From contig CP128857.1 in assembly GCA_030388725.1 (NCBI GenBank), positions 1,240,001-1,304,000 on the forward strand: 64,000 bases of DNA. The letters run 5' to 3'. Under the pieces are notes generated by a model. That model was not told the origin of the DNA. It saw nothing but the letters and a program-made list of their open reading frames with translations, and ran no database searches. A program made the translations under genes and the position numbers. Shown here piece by piece: positions 27,107-35,990 of this stretch; position 1 is the first letter of the stretch, and every line of letters begins with the position of its first letter. Origin of the DNA: Prodigiosinella aquatilis. Its GTDB lineage: Bacteria; Pseudomonadota; Gammaproteobacteria; Enterobacterales; Enterobacteriaceae.

Positions 27107-27239
27107 GAGTTTAAGTAGGATAGGGCAACCACCACGTTTCGTGCTCCTCGAGAAGGAACCTGACATGGTGGCACCCTAAGCACAGGATTAGCAGTGAACA
27201 GGTCCTGTTAAAGTAACGGATTGCATGTGCTGGAAAGGA

Positions 27240-27629
27240 TTAGCGGTTTTTGGTCAGTCTTTCCAGATCGGCTTCGATTTCACTGATCTTATTGGTCACG
27301 ACACTCTCCAGATGACGCAGGTCATCAAGAATTTTGCGTTTTAAATCCACTTCTACCTGTTCGTGCTGACAAATCTGATCCAGCTCATCGACGACATAGC
27401 GCAAGTTTGGGCTGATCTCATTGATCTCTTTATAACCTTGCCCGGCGTTGTCAGCCACAATGGTTTTACGCTGGCGGGGATACTTAAACTTGACGCTTTT
27501 GGCGAAAAATTCACCTTTGTCTTTGTGAAAGTAAATTTTCAGAATATCGTTGCTGGCTTCCTGTCGTAGGCTGTAGCGGTCGATATCTTCCGGGTTGGTA
27601 ATACCCAGGCTTTTCAGATTGTCGTACAT
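27240..27629 (-). CDS. yaeH: DUF3461 family protein YaeH
   Basis: 129-residue protein of unknown function (E. coli 128). It starts MYDNLKSLGITNPEDIDRYS and has a conserved YFHKDKGEFFAKSVKFKYPR core, followed by a charged helical, possibly coiled-coil C terminus (about residues 75-125). It lies downstream of dapD on the same strand, as in E. coli; a terminator separates the two. A 175-bp spacer with hairpins separates it from yqcA, which marks a junction between two blocks distant in E. coli. Confidence 0.93.
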   Translation of the reverse strand: MYDNLKSLGITNPEDIDRYSLRQEASNDILKIYFHKDKGEFFAKSVKFKYPRQRKTIVADNAGQGYKEINEISPNLRYVVDELDQICQHEQVEVDLKRKILDDLRHLESVVTNKISEIEADLERLTKNR

Positions 27630-27708
27630 AGCACCACCTTTTTGTTGTAAATCATGTCACTATAGTGATGTAGCTGGTCTGTGTTGTCTGTGATAGTTTA
27701 CCGGTCAT

Positions 27709-27736
27709 AAAAAAATGGCAGGTTATTTAACCCGCC
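27709..27736 (-). terminator. Intrinsic terminator of dapD
   Basis: On the minus strand GGCGGGTT (27736-27729) pairs with AACCTGCC (27724-27717) over AAAT, followed by seven T (27715-27709). Confidence 0.9.
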
Positions 27737-27744
27737 AGAGAAGT

Positions 27745-28569
27745 TTAGTCGATGGTGCGTAATAACTCATTAATTCCCACTTTACCACGGGTCTTGGCAT
27801 CCACTTTTTTCACGATAATGGCGCAGTAGAGACTGTAACTGCCATCTTTAGAGGGGAGATTACCGGAAACGACCACGGAGCCAGCCGGTACCCGGCCATA
27901 GTGGATTTCACCGGTTTCACGGTCATAGATCTTGGTGCTTTGACCAATGAACACGCCCATGGAGATGACGGACCCTTCTTCAACAATGACACCTTCTACA
28001 ATTTCAGAACGAGCACCGATGAAGCAATTGTCTTCGATAATTGTCGGGTTGGCCTGTAATGGTTCCAGTACGCCACCGATACCAACACCGCCAGACAGAT
28101 GAACATTTTTACCGATCTGTGCGCAAGATCCGACAGTAACCCACGTATCCACCATGGTGCCTTCATCAACATAAGCGCCGATATTGACATAGGAAGGCAT
28201 CAGCACCGTGTTGCGAGCGATATAGGCACCCTGGCGAACGCTGGCGGGCGGTACAACGCGGAAACCTTCCTGTAGGAAACGCTCAGCATCGTAATCTGCA
28301 AACTTCATCGGTACCTTGTCGTAATAGCGGGTTTCGGCACCATCCATCACACAGTTATCGTTGATGCGAAAAGAGAGTAATACCGCCTTTTTCAGCCATT
28401 GATGTGTGACCCACTGGCCGTTGATTTTTTCAGCGACACGCAATGACCCGCTGTCCAATTGGCTGATTACCTGGTTTATCGCGTCACGTGTCGCGCTGTC
28501 TACGTTAGTGGGCGTGATTTCCGCACGGTGTTCAAAGGCGGTTTCAATGATGTTCTGTAGTTGCTGCAT
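27745..28569 (-). CDS. dapD: Tetrahydrodipicolinate N-succinyltransferase
   Basis: Transfers succinyl from succinyl-CoA to tetrahydrodipicolinate in the lysine/diaminopimelate pathway; a cytoplasmic trimer. The central left-handed beta-helix of hexapeptide repeats is seen at about residues 110-225 (VNIGAYVDEGTMVDTWVTVG, VHLSGGVGIGGVLEPLQ, IIEDNCFIGARSEIVEG). Length 274 equals E. coli DapD. It lies 34 bases downstream of glnD on the same strand and is closed by an intrinsic terminator. Confidence 0.97.
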   Translation of the reverse strand: MQQLQNIIETAFEHRAEITPTNVDSATRDAINQVISQLDSGSLRVAEKINGQWVTHQWLKKAVLLSFRINDNCVMDGAETRYYDKVPMKFADYDAERFLQEGFRVVPPASVRQGAYIARNTVLMPSYVNIGAYVDEGTMVDTWVTVGSCAQIGKNVHLSGGVGIGGVLEPLQANPTIIEDNCFIGARSEIVEGVIVEEGSVISMGVFIGQSTKIYDRETGEIHYGRVPAGSVVVSGNLPSKDGSYSLYCAIIVKKVDAKTRGKVGINELLRTID

Positions 28570-28603
28570 TCTGTTTCTCTTTCCTGATTTACTGAAATAA
28601 CAA

Positions 28604-31288
28604 TTAAGACAAGTTTACTTTATCGTTTGGGTTAAGGGCTTCTGTCAACCGATCTTGTAGCTTAAGACGCAATTCGGGGCTTAATGCCCGGCTTTCATCA
28701 TCCGCCAGTATAAATAGATCCTCTACACGTTCACCAATGGTGGAAATTCGTGCACCGTGTAATGACAAGTTAAGGTCGGCGAAAATCTCTCCGATACGGG
28801 CCAGCAAACCGGGATGGTCGAGCGCGATAAGCTCCATATAACTACGATGTTCGGTATGTGTTGGTAGAAAGCTGACTTCCGTGGGAACACTGAAGTGTCT
28901 TAGCTTGGACGATGGACGACGGATACGCGGGTTTTGGTAATCACGTTGCGTTAATGTCTGCTCGATCGCATAGCGGATCATTTCGTGACGATCCTGTGCC
29001 AACGGGCTACCGTCCGGTTCTAACACAATAAATGTATCCATCGCCATTCCATCCCTGCTGGTAAAAATCTGGGCGTCATGAACACTGAGATTTCGGCGGT
29101 CCAGCTCGCCGACTACGGCAGCAAACAGATAAGGGCGGTCTGGACTCCAGATAAATATTTCAGTACCGCCACGGCTGGCTTGATGGCTGATCAGCACCAG
29201 TGGTTTACTGGTATCATGCTCCAGCAGATGGCGTGCATGCCAGGCCAACTGATTGGGTGAGTGACGTAGGAAATAGTCAGCGCGGCAGCGGCTCCAGATA
29301 TCATGCAGTGCTTCTTCGTCAATGTTATCCATGCGTAGCAATGCCAACGCCTGTAGGCGATGGTGCCGTACCCGTTCATGCAGATCCGGTGTGTTTTGCA
29401 TACCACGACGTAGTTGTTTCTCGGTTGCAAAGTAGAGTTCGCGTAACAGACTCTGTTTCCAACTGTTCCAGAGCGTTTCATTAGTGGCGCAGATATCCGC
29501 CACCGTCAGATTAACCAGATAACGCAGCCGGGTTTCGCTTTGAACCTGCTCGGCGAAATGCTGAATGACCACCGGATCCTGAATGTCACGGCGCTGTGCG
29601 GTGACTGACATCAGCAAATGGCAGCGAACCAACCATGAAACAAGCTGAGCTTCCCGCGAGTTCAGACCATGCAGGGCGGCAAATTCAAGTGCGTCTTTGG
29701 CACCCAGCTCAGAGTGATCTCCTCCCCGACCTTTGGCGATATCATGGAACAGTGCGGCCAGCAGAAGCAGGTTGGGTTGTGGAAGTCGTGGATAAAGCTC
29801 CACGCACAGTGGATGGTTGGTACGGGTGGATTCATCGGCAAAACTTTCCAGTTTCATCAGTACCCGGATGGTATGCTCGTCTACCGTGTAGGCATGGAAT
29901 AGATCAAACTGCATTTGTCCGACAATGTTTCCCCACTGGGGCATATAAGCCCACAATACGCTGTGGCGATGCATCGGTAACAGTGCCCGACTCACAGCGT
30001 GAGGATGGCGTAGTATCATCATGAACAGATGACGCGCTTCCTCAATGGCACACAAGGGTTGGGCGAGGTGACGCCGCGCATAGCGTAACTGGCGCAGCGT
30101 AGTGGAATAGATACCAGTAATTTCCTTATTGCGTACCATCACATAAAACATACGCATGATGGATTCAGGTTTACGCTCAAACAGCGTTTCGTCCTGTAGA
30201 TCTATCAGGGTGCCGCGCAACTGGAATTCCTCATCAAGAGGACGCGGTTTTTCACTGGTGTCCAGTGCCAGAATAGCTTCATCAAACAGTTGCAACAGCA
30301 TCTGGTTCAGCTCACCTACTCGCCGCGTCATTCGATAGAAGTCTTTCATCATTCGTTCTACCGGAGCGTTGCCTTCTCCCTGATATTGTAAAAGCTGGGC
30401 AACATTGAGTTGACGGTCAAACAATAGTCGATTGTCGTAACGAGGTAAAATCAGATGTAACGCGAAGCGGATACGCCAGAGAAAACTCTGGCACTCGTTC
30501 AATTCATTGCGTTCAGCCTCGGTCAGAAAACCAAATTCCACCATTTCATTCAGGGATGTAGCACCAAAATGGCGACGGGCGACCCATAGCAAGGTGTGAA
30601 TATCCCGTAAACCTCCGGGGCTGCTTTTAATATCAGGCTCCAGGTTATAACTGGTGCTGTGATAACGTTGATGACGTTCCCGCTGTTCAGCAATTTTTGC
30701 TGCAAAAAACATCGCTGATGGCCAGAAATCGTCGCTGAAAATATGCTTCTGAAGTGTGAGGAAAAGCGCGACATCGCCACAAATCATTCGAGATTCAATC
30801 AGGTTGGTAGCAACGGAAATGTCGGCTCGCCCTTCATGCAGACATTCATCCAGTGTACGGACGCTATGACCGACTTCCAGTTTCAAATCCCACAGTAAGG
30901 TAATAAACGCGCTGATGGTTTGCGACTGGGCTTCACTCAGCTTTTGTTGGCTTAATACCAGCAGATCAATGTCAGAAAGCGGATGCAACTCACCACGACC
31001 GTAACCGCCTACCGCGACCAGAGCGGTTTGTTGTACGTTTTCAAAGCCATAAAAGCGCCATAGACGCTGCAACAGATGATCGATAAATAAAGTTCTTGCA
31101 TCAATTAATATCTCCGCACTGACACCCGCTTTGAACTCATCAGCCAACCACAGCTGGAATTGTTCCAGATGCTGTTTTAGCGTCTGGCATTCGAGCATGT
31201 CATCGCTGAAGGTTAATGGCGAGATGGGGGTCATATGGACCGGTACGGCGGACTCTGGTGTATCGTGCGGAAGGTCTCTGTCGATCAT
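28604..31288 (-). CDS. glnD: Bifunctional uridylyltransferase/uridylyl-removing enzyme GlnD
   Basis: Sensor of glutamine that uridylylates and deuridylylates the PII proteins GlnB/GlnK. Nucleotidyltransferase motif VGGYGRGELHPLSDIDLLVL lies near residue 90, the HD hydrolase domain carries AALFHDIAKGRGGDHS near residue 510, and two C-terminal ACT domains (about 700-890) begin near SPDRPYLFAAVVGELDRRN and ELIALDHPGLLARIGEIF. I chose ATG 31288 (894 residues; E. coli 890); a TTG three codons upstream at 31297 is possible. It lies downstream of map, with a terminator between, and upstream of dapD. Confidence 0.96.
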   Translation of the reverse strand: MIDRDLPHDTPESAVPVHMTPISPLTFSDDMLECQTLKQHLEQFQLWLADEFKAGVSAEILIDARTLFIDHLLQRLWRFYGFENVQQTALVAVGGYGRGELHPLSDIDLLVLSQQKLSEAQSQTISAFITLLWDLKLEVGHSVRTLDECLHEGRADISVATNLIESRMICGDVALFLTLQKHIFSDDFWPSAMFFAAKIAEQRERHQRYHSTSYNLEPDIKSSPGGLRDIHTLLWVARRHFGATSLNEMVEFGFLTEAERNELNECQSFLWRIRFALHLILPRYDNRLLFDRQLNVAQLLQYQGEGNAPVERMMKDFYRMTRRVGELNQMLLQLFDEAILALDTSEKPRPLDEEFQLRGTLIDLQDETLFERKPESIMRMFYVMVRNKEITGIYSTTLRQLRYARRHLAQPLCAIEEARHLFMMILRHPHAVSRALLPMHRHSVLWAYMPQWGNIVGQMQFDLFHAYTVDEHTIRVLMKLESFADESTRTNHPLCVELYPRLPQPNLLLLAALFHDIAKGRGGDHSELGAKDALEFAALHGLNSREAQLVSWLVRCHLLMSVTAQRRDIQDPVVIQHFAEQVQSETRLRYLVNLTVADICATNETLWNSWKQSLLRELYFATEKQLRRGMQNTPDLHERVRHHRLQALALLRMDNIDEEALHDIWSRCRADYFLRHSPNQLAWHARHLLEHDTSKPLVLISHQASRGGTEIFIWSPDRPYLFAAVVGELDRRNLSVHDAQIFTSRDGMAMDTFIVLEPDGSPLAQDRHEMIRYAIEQTLTQRDYQNPRIRRPSSKLRHFSVPTEVSFLPTHTEHRSYMELIALDHPGLLARIGEIFADLNLSLHGARISTIGERVEDLFILADDESRALSPELRLKLQDRLTEALNPNDKVNLS

Positions 31289-31375
31289 GTTACTCAACCC
31301 ATATGAAATCGTAGAGAGTGATTTTAAACACCACTTGTGGCGGCCCGAAAGCGAGTAAACAGAAATCTTCCACCA

Positions 31376-31399
31376 TAATAAAGCCGGCGATTGCCGGCT
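31376..31399 (-). terminator. Terminator of map
   Basis: On the minus strand AGCCGGC (31399-31393) pairs with GCCGGCT (31388-31382) over AATC, followed by TTATTAT. It lies just after the map stop codon. Confidence 0.85.
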
Positions 31400-31404
31400 G
31401 GTGT

Positions 31405-32199
31405 TTATTCCTGATGTGTGATGATGTTGGGGATGGTGTCATCTTTTCTCAACGTCATTATCTCACAGCCGTTTTCTGTCACCACAATAGTATGCTCGTA
31501 CTGTGCCGACAAGCTGCGATCTTTGGTTTTTACTGTCCAGCCATCTTTCATGCTGCGAATGCGGAAATCACCCGCATTGACCATCGGTTCTATCGTGAAC
31601 GCCATGCCGGGTTGTAACACCACACCACCGTCATCGGCATCGTAATGCAGTACTTGGGGTTCTTCATGGAAACCCTTGCCAATGCCGTGGCCACAATACT
31701 CACGTACCACGGAGAAATCCTGGGCTTCCACATATTTCTGAATTTCTTTACCCAGAGTGCGCAGACGAATGCCCGGTTTAACCATCTTGAGCGCCAGATA
31801 GAGGCTTTCCTGGGTGATCCGACATAAGCGTTCTCCCAAAATGGTGGGTTTCCCGGCAATAAACATTTTTGATGTATCGCCATGAAAGTCATCTTTGATG
31901 ACGGTGACATCGATATTGACAATGTCGCCATCTTTCAGAATTTTTTCATCGCTGGGAATACCGTGGCACACTACTTCATTAACAGAAATACAGACTGATT
32001 TCGGAAAACCGTGGTAGCCCAGGCATGCTGAGATCGCATGCTGTTTATTGATGATATGATCGTGACAGATACGATCCAGTTCACCGGTGCTGACGCCGGG
32101 AACCACATAAGGTTCGATGATTTCCAATACTTCAGCAGCCAAGCGCCCGGCTACACGCATTTTCTCGATATCTGTAGCTGTTTTAATTGATATTGCCAT
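31405..32199 (-). CDS. map: Type I methionine aminopeptidase
   Basis: Removes the initiator methionine from nascent proteins. The pita-bread fold has its metal ligands in NIDVTVIKDDFHGDTSKMF (two Asp), GHGIGKGFHEEP (His, near 171), FTIEPMVN (Glu) and AQYEHTIVV (Glu). Length 264 equals E. coli. There is no N-terminal zinc extension, so it is the bacterial type Ia form. It is divergent from rpsB across a 337-bp region that holds the rpsB promoter and leader. Confidence 0.97.
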   Translation of the reverse strand: MAISIKTATDIEKMRVAGRLAAEVLEIIEPYVVPGVSTGELDRICHDHIINKQHAISACLGYHGFPKSVCISVNEVVCHGIPSDEKILKDGDIVNIDVTVIKDDFHGDTSKMFIAGKPTILGERLCRITQESLYLALKMVKPGIRLRTLGKEIQKYVEAQDFSVVREYCGHGIGKGFHEEPQVLHYDADDGGVVLQPGMAFTIEPMVNAGDFRIRSMKDGWTVKTKDRSLSAQYEHTIVVTENGCEIMTLRKDDTIPNIITHQE

Positions 32200-32327
32200 T
32201 GAAATTTGTCCACAAGTGTCGTTGTTTTTAACGAAATAGAGTCAACAAGATAGTAACTTATGGTATCAGCCTCGCCAGACACTGCCAAATCATGATTCCA
32301 TAACATTGGTATAACACACAACAAAAG

Positions 32328-32357
32328 TTGGTGCCTGAAGGCTGATTATGGTATAAA
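32328..32357 (+). promoter_or_regulatory. rpsB promoter
   Basis: -35 TTGGTG (32328-32333) and -10 TATAAA (32352-32357) are separated by 18 bp and followed by GCGCGCC, a GC-rich discriminator typical of ribosomal promoters repressed by ppGpp/DksA. This gives a leader of about 175 bases before rpsB. Confidence 0.75.
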
Positions 32358-32536
32358 GCGCGCCGACGATTCGGCTATATTTCTGCGACAGAAGTGGCTG
32401 AATCTTCATAGAACTCACTATGTGTATATAACACACACGTGTCGACACATTTGCCGGGGTGCTCTGGTGCTTGCATTCAGAGTCGGTGTAATGGGACACG
32501 TGGAGGCATAACCCCATACTTAATTTAGAGGTAATC
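32358..32536 (+). ncRNA. rpsB leader (S2 autoregulatory region; t44/tff RNA locus)
   Basis: A roughly 175-nt untranslated leader in front of rpsB. In E. coli the same place between map and rpsB carries the conserved rpsB leader through which S2 represses rpsB-tsf, detected also as the t44/tff RNA. Here the 5' part GCGCGCCGACGATTCGGC can form a hairpin, and the 3' part ends in AGAGGTAATC before the ATG. Assignment rests on position and general layout; a covariance search would confirm it. Confidence 0.65.
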
Positions 32537-33262
32537 ATGGCAACTGTTTCCATGCGCGACATGCTTAAGGCTGGTGTACACTTTGGTCACCAGACCCGTT
32601 ACTGGAACCCGAAAATGAAACCTTTCATTTTTGGATCACGTAACAAAGTTCACATCATCAACCTTGAAAAAACCGTACCGATGTTCAACGACTCTCTCGC
32701 TGAGCTGAGCAGAATTGCTTCTCACAAGGGTAAAATTCTGTTCGTTGGTACTAAGCGCGCAGCAAGCGAAGCGATAAAAGAATCAGCTACCAACTGTGAT
32801 CAGTTCTTCGTGAACCATCGCTGGTTAGGCGGTATGCTGACTAACTGGAAAACCGTTCGTCAGTCCATCAAGCGTTTGAAAGATCTGGAAACGCAGTCTC
32901 AGGATGGTACTTTCGACAAGCTGACCAAGAAAGAAGCGCTGGTTCGTACTCGTGAACTGGACAAGCTGGAAAACAGCCTTGGTGGTATCAAAGACATGGG
33001 CGGCCTGCCTGACGCGCTATTCGTTATTGATGCCGATCATGAACACATTGCTATCAAAGAAGCAAACAACCTGGGTATTCCGGTATTTGCTATCGTTGAT
33101 ACCAACTCCGATCCAGACGGCGTTGATTACATTATTCCTGGTAATGATGATGCTATTCGTGCAATTAACCTGTATCTGAGTGCGGTCGCAACTGCTGTGC
33201 GTGAAGGTCGTTCTCAGGATCTGGTTGAACAGGCAGAAGAGAGCTTCGTCGAAGCTGAATAA
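32537..33262 (+). CDS. rpsB: 30S ribosomal protein S2
   Basis: Ribosomal protein S2, 241 residues as in E. coli. It starts MATVSMRDMLKAGVHFGHQT and has the family blocks RNKVHIINLEKTVPMF, FVNHRWLGGMLTNWKT and FAIVDTNSDPDGVDYIIPGND. The ATG is preceded by AGAGG. It is the first gene of the rpsB-tsf operon and is expected to be controlled by its own product through the leader. Confidence 0.99.
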   Translation: MATVSMRDMLKAGVHFGHQTRYWNPKMKPFIFGSRNKVHIINLEKTVPMFNDSLAELSRIASHKGKILFVGTKRAASEAIKESATNCDQFFVNHRWLGGMLTNWKTVRQSIKRLKDLETQSQDGTFDKLTKKEALVRTRELDKLENSLGGIKDMGGLPDALFVIDADHEHIAIKEANNLGIPVFAIVDTNSDPDGVDYIIPGNDDAIRAINLYLSAVATAVREGRSQDLVEQAEESFVEAE

Positions 33263-33314
33263 TAAGACAGGCTCTTTTGAGCCCTTATTAACCAGGTATG
33301 ACATATGTTGGTTA

Positions 33315-33337
33315 GGGGGCCTGTTCGGCCCCCTTTT
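33315..33337 (+). terminator. rpsB-tsf intergenic terminator/attenuator
   Basis: GGGGGCC (33315-33321) pairs with GGCCCCC (33327-33333) over TGTTC, followed by TTTT. It lies between rpsB and tsf, and partial read-through would set the ratio of S2 to EF-Ts, as proposed in E. coli. Confidence 0.85.
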
Positions 33338-33373
33338 ACTTATCTCCCCCATGAGATAACCGAGGAAAAGATA

Positions 33374-34231
33374 ATGGCTGAAATTACCGCTGCCCTGGTA
33401 AAAGAACTGCGTGAGCGTACTGGCGCCGGCATGATGGAATGTAAGAAAGCACTGGTTGAAGCGAATGGTGACATTGAGCTGGCCATCGACAACATGCGTA
33501 AATCAGGCCAGGCTAAAGCTGCGAAAAAAGCAGGACGTGTTGCCGCTGAAGGTATTATCCTGACCAAAATTTCTGCAGACGGCAAATACGGTGTTGTTGT
33601 TGAACTGAACTGTGAAACTGACTTCGTGGCTAAAGATGCCGGTTTTAAAGCTTTTGGTGAAGATGTTATCAATGCTGCACTGAATGAGCGCATCTCCGAT
33701 GTTGAAGTACTGAAAGCGAAGTTTGAAGAAGGCCGTACTGCGCTGGTGTCCAAGATTGGTGAAAACATCAACATTCGCCGTGTTGCTGTTCAGACTGGTG
33801 ATGCTTTGGGCTCTTATATGCATGGCGCACGTATCGGTGTTCTCGTTGCGGCCACAGGTGCTGATGAAGAACTGATTAAACACGTTGCTATGCACATTGC
33901 GGCTAGCAAACCAGAATATGTTAACGCCGAAGACGTACCGGCTGACGTTGTTTCTCGTGAGTATCAGATCCAGCTGGATATTGCGATGCAATCCGGAAAA
34001 CCGCGTGAAATTGCAGAGAAAATGGTTGAAGGACGCATGCGTAAATTCACCGGTGAGATCTCCCTGTCTGGTCAGCATTTTGTCATGGATCCAAGCAAAA
34101 CGGTTGGTCAGTTGCTGAAAGAGCATAGTGCCAGTGTAAGCGGCTTCATCCGTTTTGAAGTAGGTGAAGGCATTGAGAAAGCTGAAACTGACTTTGCTGC
34201 TGAAGTCGCAGCAATGAGTAAGCAGTCTTAA
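33374..34231 (+). CDS. tsf: Elongation factor Ts
   Basis: Nucleotide exchange factor for EF-Tu. The N-terminal UBA-like domain carries ELRERTGAGMMECKKALVEA, and the Tu-binding TDFVAKDAGFKAF block contains the Asp-Phe contact (TDFV). From ATG 33374 (MAEITAALVKELRE), with GAGGAAAAG upstream, it is 285 residues (E. coli 283). A longer frame from 33305 runs through the attenuator hairpin and is rejected. A strong terminator follows the stop. Confidence 0.98.
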   Translation: MAEITAALVKELRERTGAGMMECKKALVEANGDIELAIDNMRKSGQAKAAKKAGRVAAEGIILTKISADGKYGVVVELNCETDFVAKDAGFKAFGEDVINAALNERISDVEVLKAKFEEGRTALVSKIGENINIRRVAVQTGDALGSYMHGARIGVLVAATGADEELIKHVAMHIAASKPEYVNAEDVPADVVSREYQIQLDIAMQSGKPREIAEKMVEGRMRKFTGEISLSGQHFVMDPSKTVGQLLKEHSASVSGFIRFEVGEGIEKAETDFAAEVAAMSKQS

Positions 34232-34235
34232 TTAT

Positions 34236-34267
34236 AAAAAGGAACCGCCAATCGGCGGTTCCTTTTT
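34236..34267 (+). terminator. Intrinsic terminator of the rpsB-tsf operon
   Basis: GGAACCGCC (34241-34249) pairs with GGCGGTTCC (34254-34262), flanked by five A and five T that extend the stem. Confidence 0.95.
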
Positions 34268-34290
34268 ATCCAACCTTAAAAATAGTTTCG

Positions 34291-34330
34291 TGGCACTGAG
34301 CGTATCTTTATCCTAGGTCGCTCAGTGTCA
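34291..34330 (+). promoter_or_regulatory. Conserved-looking hairpin in the pyrH leader
   Basis: TGGCACTGAGCG (34291-34302) pairs with CGCTCAGTGTCA (34319-34330), 12 bp with one G-U pair. It lacks a T run, so it does not look like a terminator. It lies 48 bases before pyrH and could be a leader structure or a protein-binding inverted repeat; its role is unknown. Confidence 0.5.
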
Positions 34331-34377
34331 TTGTAATAACCCTCAATACGATGACAGCCTGTTAGGACAAAAACACC

Positions 34378-35109
34378 ATGGCAACCAACTCAAAACCTGT
34401 ATATCAACGTATCCTGCTCAAGCTTAGTGGCGAAGCCCTGCAAGGCGCCGAAGGTTTCGGTATTGATGCAAGCATCCTGGATCGTATGGCTCAGGAAGTA
34501 AAAGAACTGGTTGAGCTGGATATCCAGGTCGGAGTGGTAATAGGCGGTGGTAACCTGTTTCGTGGTGCCGGTTTGGCTAAAGCAGGCATGAACCGTGTTG
34601 TAGGTGACCATATGGGTATGCTGGCTACGGTAATGAATGGCCTGGCGATGCGTGATGCATTGCACCGTGCCTATGTCAACGCCCGTTTGATGTCTGCTAT
34701 CCCGTTGAATGGTGTCTGTGATAATTACAGTTGGGCAGAAGCCATCAGCCTGTTGCGTAATAATCGCGTAGTGATTTTTTCCGCCGGGACAGGTAATCCT
34801 TTTTTTACCACCGATTCTGCTGCCTGTCTGCGCGGCATTGAAATCGAAGCTGATGTGGTATTGAAAGCCACCAAGGTCGATGGCGTTTATTCCGCCGATC
34901 CAATACAGGATCCCAATGCCACGCTGTACGAAACACTGTGCTATCAGGACGTACTGGAACGTGAACTTAAAGTTATGGACTTGGCTGCTTTCACTTTGGC
35001 GAGAGACCATAATTTGCCAATCCGGGTGTTTAATATGAATAAACCGGGTGCATTGCGGCGTGTCGTGATGGGTGAAAAAGAGGGTACGTTGATCAGTAAT
35101 AACGGCTGA
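34378..35109 (+). CDS. pyrH: UMP kinase
   Basis: Hexameric amino-acid-kinase-fold enzyme that phosphorylates UMP to UDP and is activated by GTP and inhibited by UTP. The sequence has the N-terminal RILLKLSGEALQG, VVIGGGNLFRGAGLA, the UMP-binding GDHMGMLATVMNGLAMRDAL, and GTGNPFFTTDSAACLRGIEI. Length is 243 (E. coli 241). It is separated from tsf by a terminator and a leader hairpin, so it is probably transcribed from its own promoter. Confidence 0.98.
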   Translation: MATNSKPVYQRILLKLSGEALQGAEGFGIDASILDRMAQEVKELVELDIQVGVVIGGGNLFRGAGLAKAGMNRVVGDHMGMLATVMNGLAMRDALHRAYVNARLMSAIPLNGVCDNYSWAEAISLLRNNRVVIFSAGTGNPFFTTDSAACLRGIEIEADVVLKATKVDGVYSADPIQDPNATLYETLCYQDVLERELKVMDLAAFTLARDHNLPIRVFNMNKPGALRRVVMGEKEGTLISNNG

Positions 35110-35246
35110 CGACAAAAGTAAGGTAATATTCTGTTTTGGTGGCACAAGATAGCGCCATACATTGCCAGCTGACGCTGGTGTAAATTATTCACCGGATCAT
35201 GTCGAGACGTGATCTGACAGGCAACCAGTTTTCAAGGGTTCACAAC

Positions 35247-35804
35247 GTGACTAATGAAATCAGAAAAGATGCTGAAACACGCATGGAAAAATGCGTTGAG
35301 GTTTTTAAGAACCAGATCGGCAAAATCCGTACCGGCCGTGCCTCTCCCAGCTTACTGGACGGTATTCATGTTGAATATTATGGCACTGCAACCCCGTTGC
35401 GTCAGCTTGCCAACATTGTAGTAGAGGATTCCCGTACTTTGTCGATCACAGTATTCGATCGCACGTTGGGAGCAGCAGTTGAAAAAGCAATTATGAAATC
35501 CGATCTGGGGCTTAATCCTATGTCGGCAGGTTCAGTTATTCGTGTACCGCTGCCGCCGTTGACGGAGGAGCGTCGTAAGGACCTGATCAAAGTCGTCCGT
35601 GGTGAAGCTGAGCAAAGTCGCGTCTCTGTCCGCAACGTCCGCCGTGATGCGAATGACAAGTTAAAGGCCCAACTGAAAGACAAGACCATCAGTGAAGATG
35701 AAGAACGTCGTGCTCAGGATGAAATTCAGAAACTGACTGACAGTTACATCAAAAAGGTTGATGCCACATTGGCTGATAAAGAAAGCGAACTGATGGATTT
35801 TTAA
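35247..35804 (+). CDS. frr: Ribosome recycling factor
   Basis: Splits post-termination ribosomes with EF-G. The start is GTG at 35247 (M-TNEIRKDAETRMEKCVEVF) with AAGGG eight bases upstream. This gives 185 residues, exactly the E. coli length; the in-frame ATG at 35199 would add 16 unconserved residues. Conserved blocks are GKIRTGRASPSLLDGI, PLPPLTEERRKDLIKVV and VRNVRRDAND. A terminator-like hairpin follows. Confidence 0.97.
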   Translation: MTNEIRKDAETRMEKCVEVFKNQIGKIRTGRASPSLLDGIHVEYYGTATPLRQLANIVVEDSRTLSITVFDRTLGAAVEKAIMKSDLGLNPMSAGSVIRVPLPPLTEERRKDLIKVVRGEAEQSRVSVRNVRRDANDKLKAQLKDKTISEDEERRAQDEIQKLTDSYIKKVDATLADKESELMDF

Positions 35805-35821
35805 TCCATCAGTTTGGGTCG

Positions 35822-35878
35822 GCGTCGCCGGGTAGGAACAGGATGTATTCCTTCTCTCCCTGCGGCGCTTTATTTTTT
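35822..35878 (+). terminator. Terminator-like hairpin downstream of frr
   Basis: A 12-bp stem, with one mismatch and one G-U pair, between GCGTCGCCGGG (about 35822-35832) and CCCTGCGGCGCT (35858-35869), followed by TTATTTTTTA. The loop contains its own small GGAA/TTCC hairpin. It separates frr from dxr. Confidence 0.65.
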
Positions 35879-35990
35879 ATTGTTCCCTTGATGCAGGGTT
35901 ATTTTTTTATAACGGTCATAGACAGTTTATGTCAATCGTTTCAGACTGAGCTACCTCCCTGTAATCAATTGCAGTTATTCAGAGCATTTC

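Noticed and set aside
33503..34126. 207-codon minus-strand frame opposite tsf
   Set aside because: Fully antisense to tsf, without start signal or family motifs.
34390..35145. 251-codon open frame on the minus strand opposite pyrH
   Set aside because: Lies wholly over the highly conserved pyrH gene, has no ribosome site and shows no recognisable protein pattern; it is a by-product of pyrH codon use.
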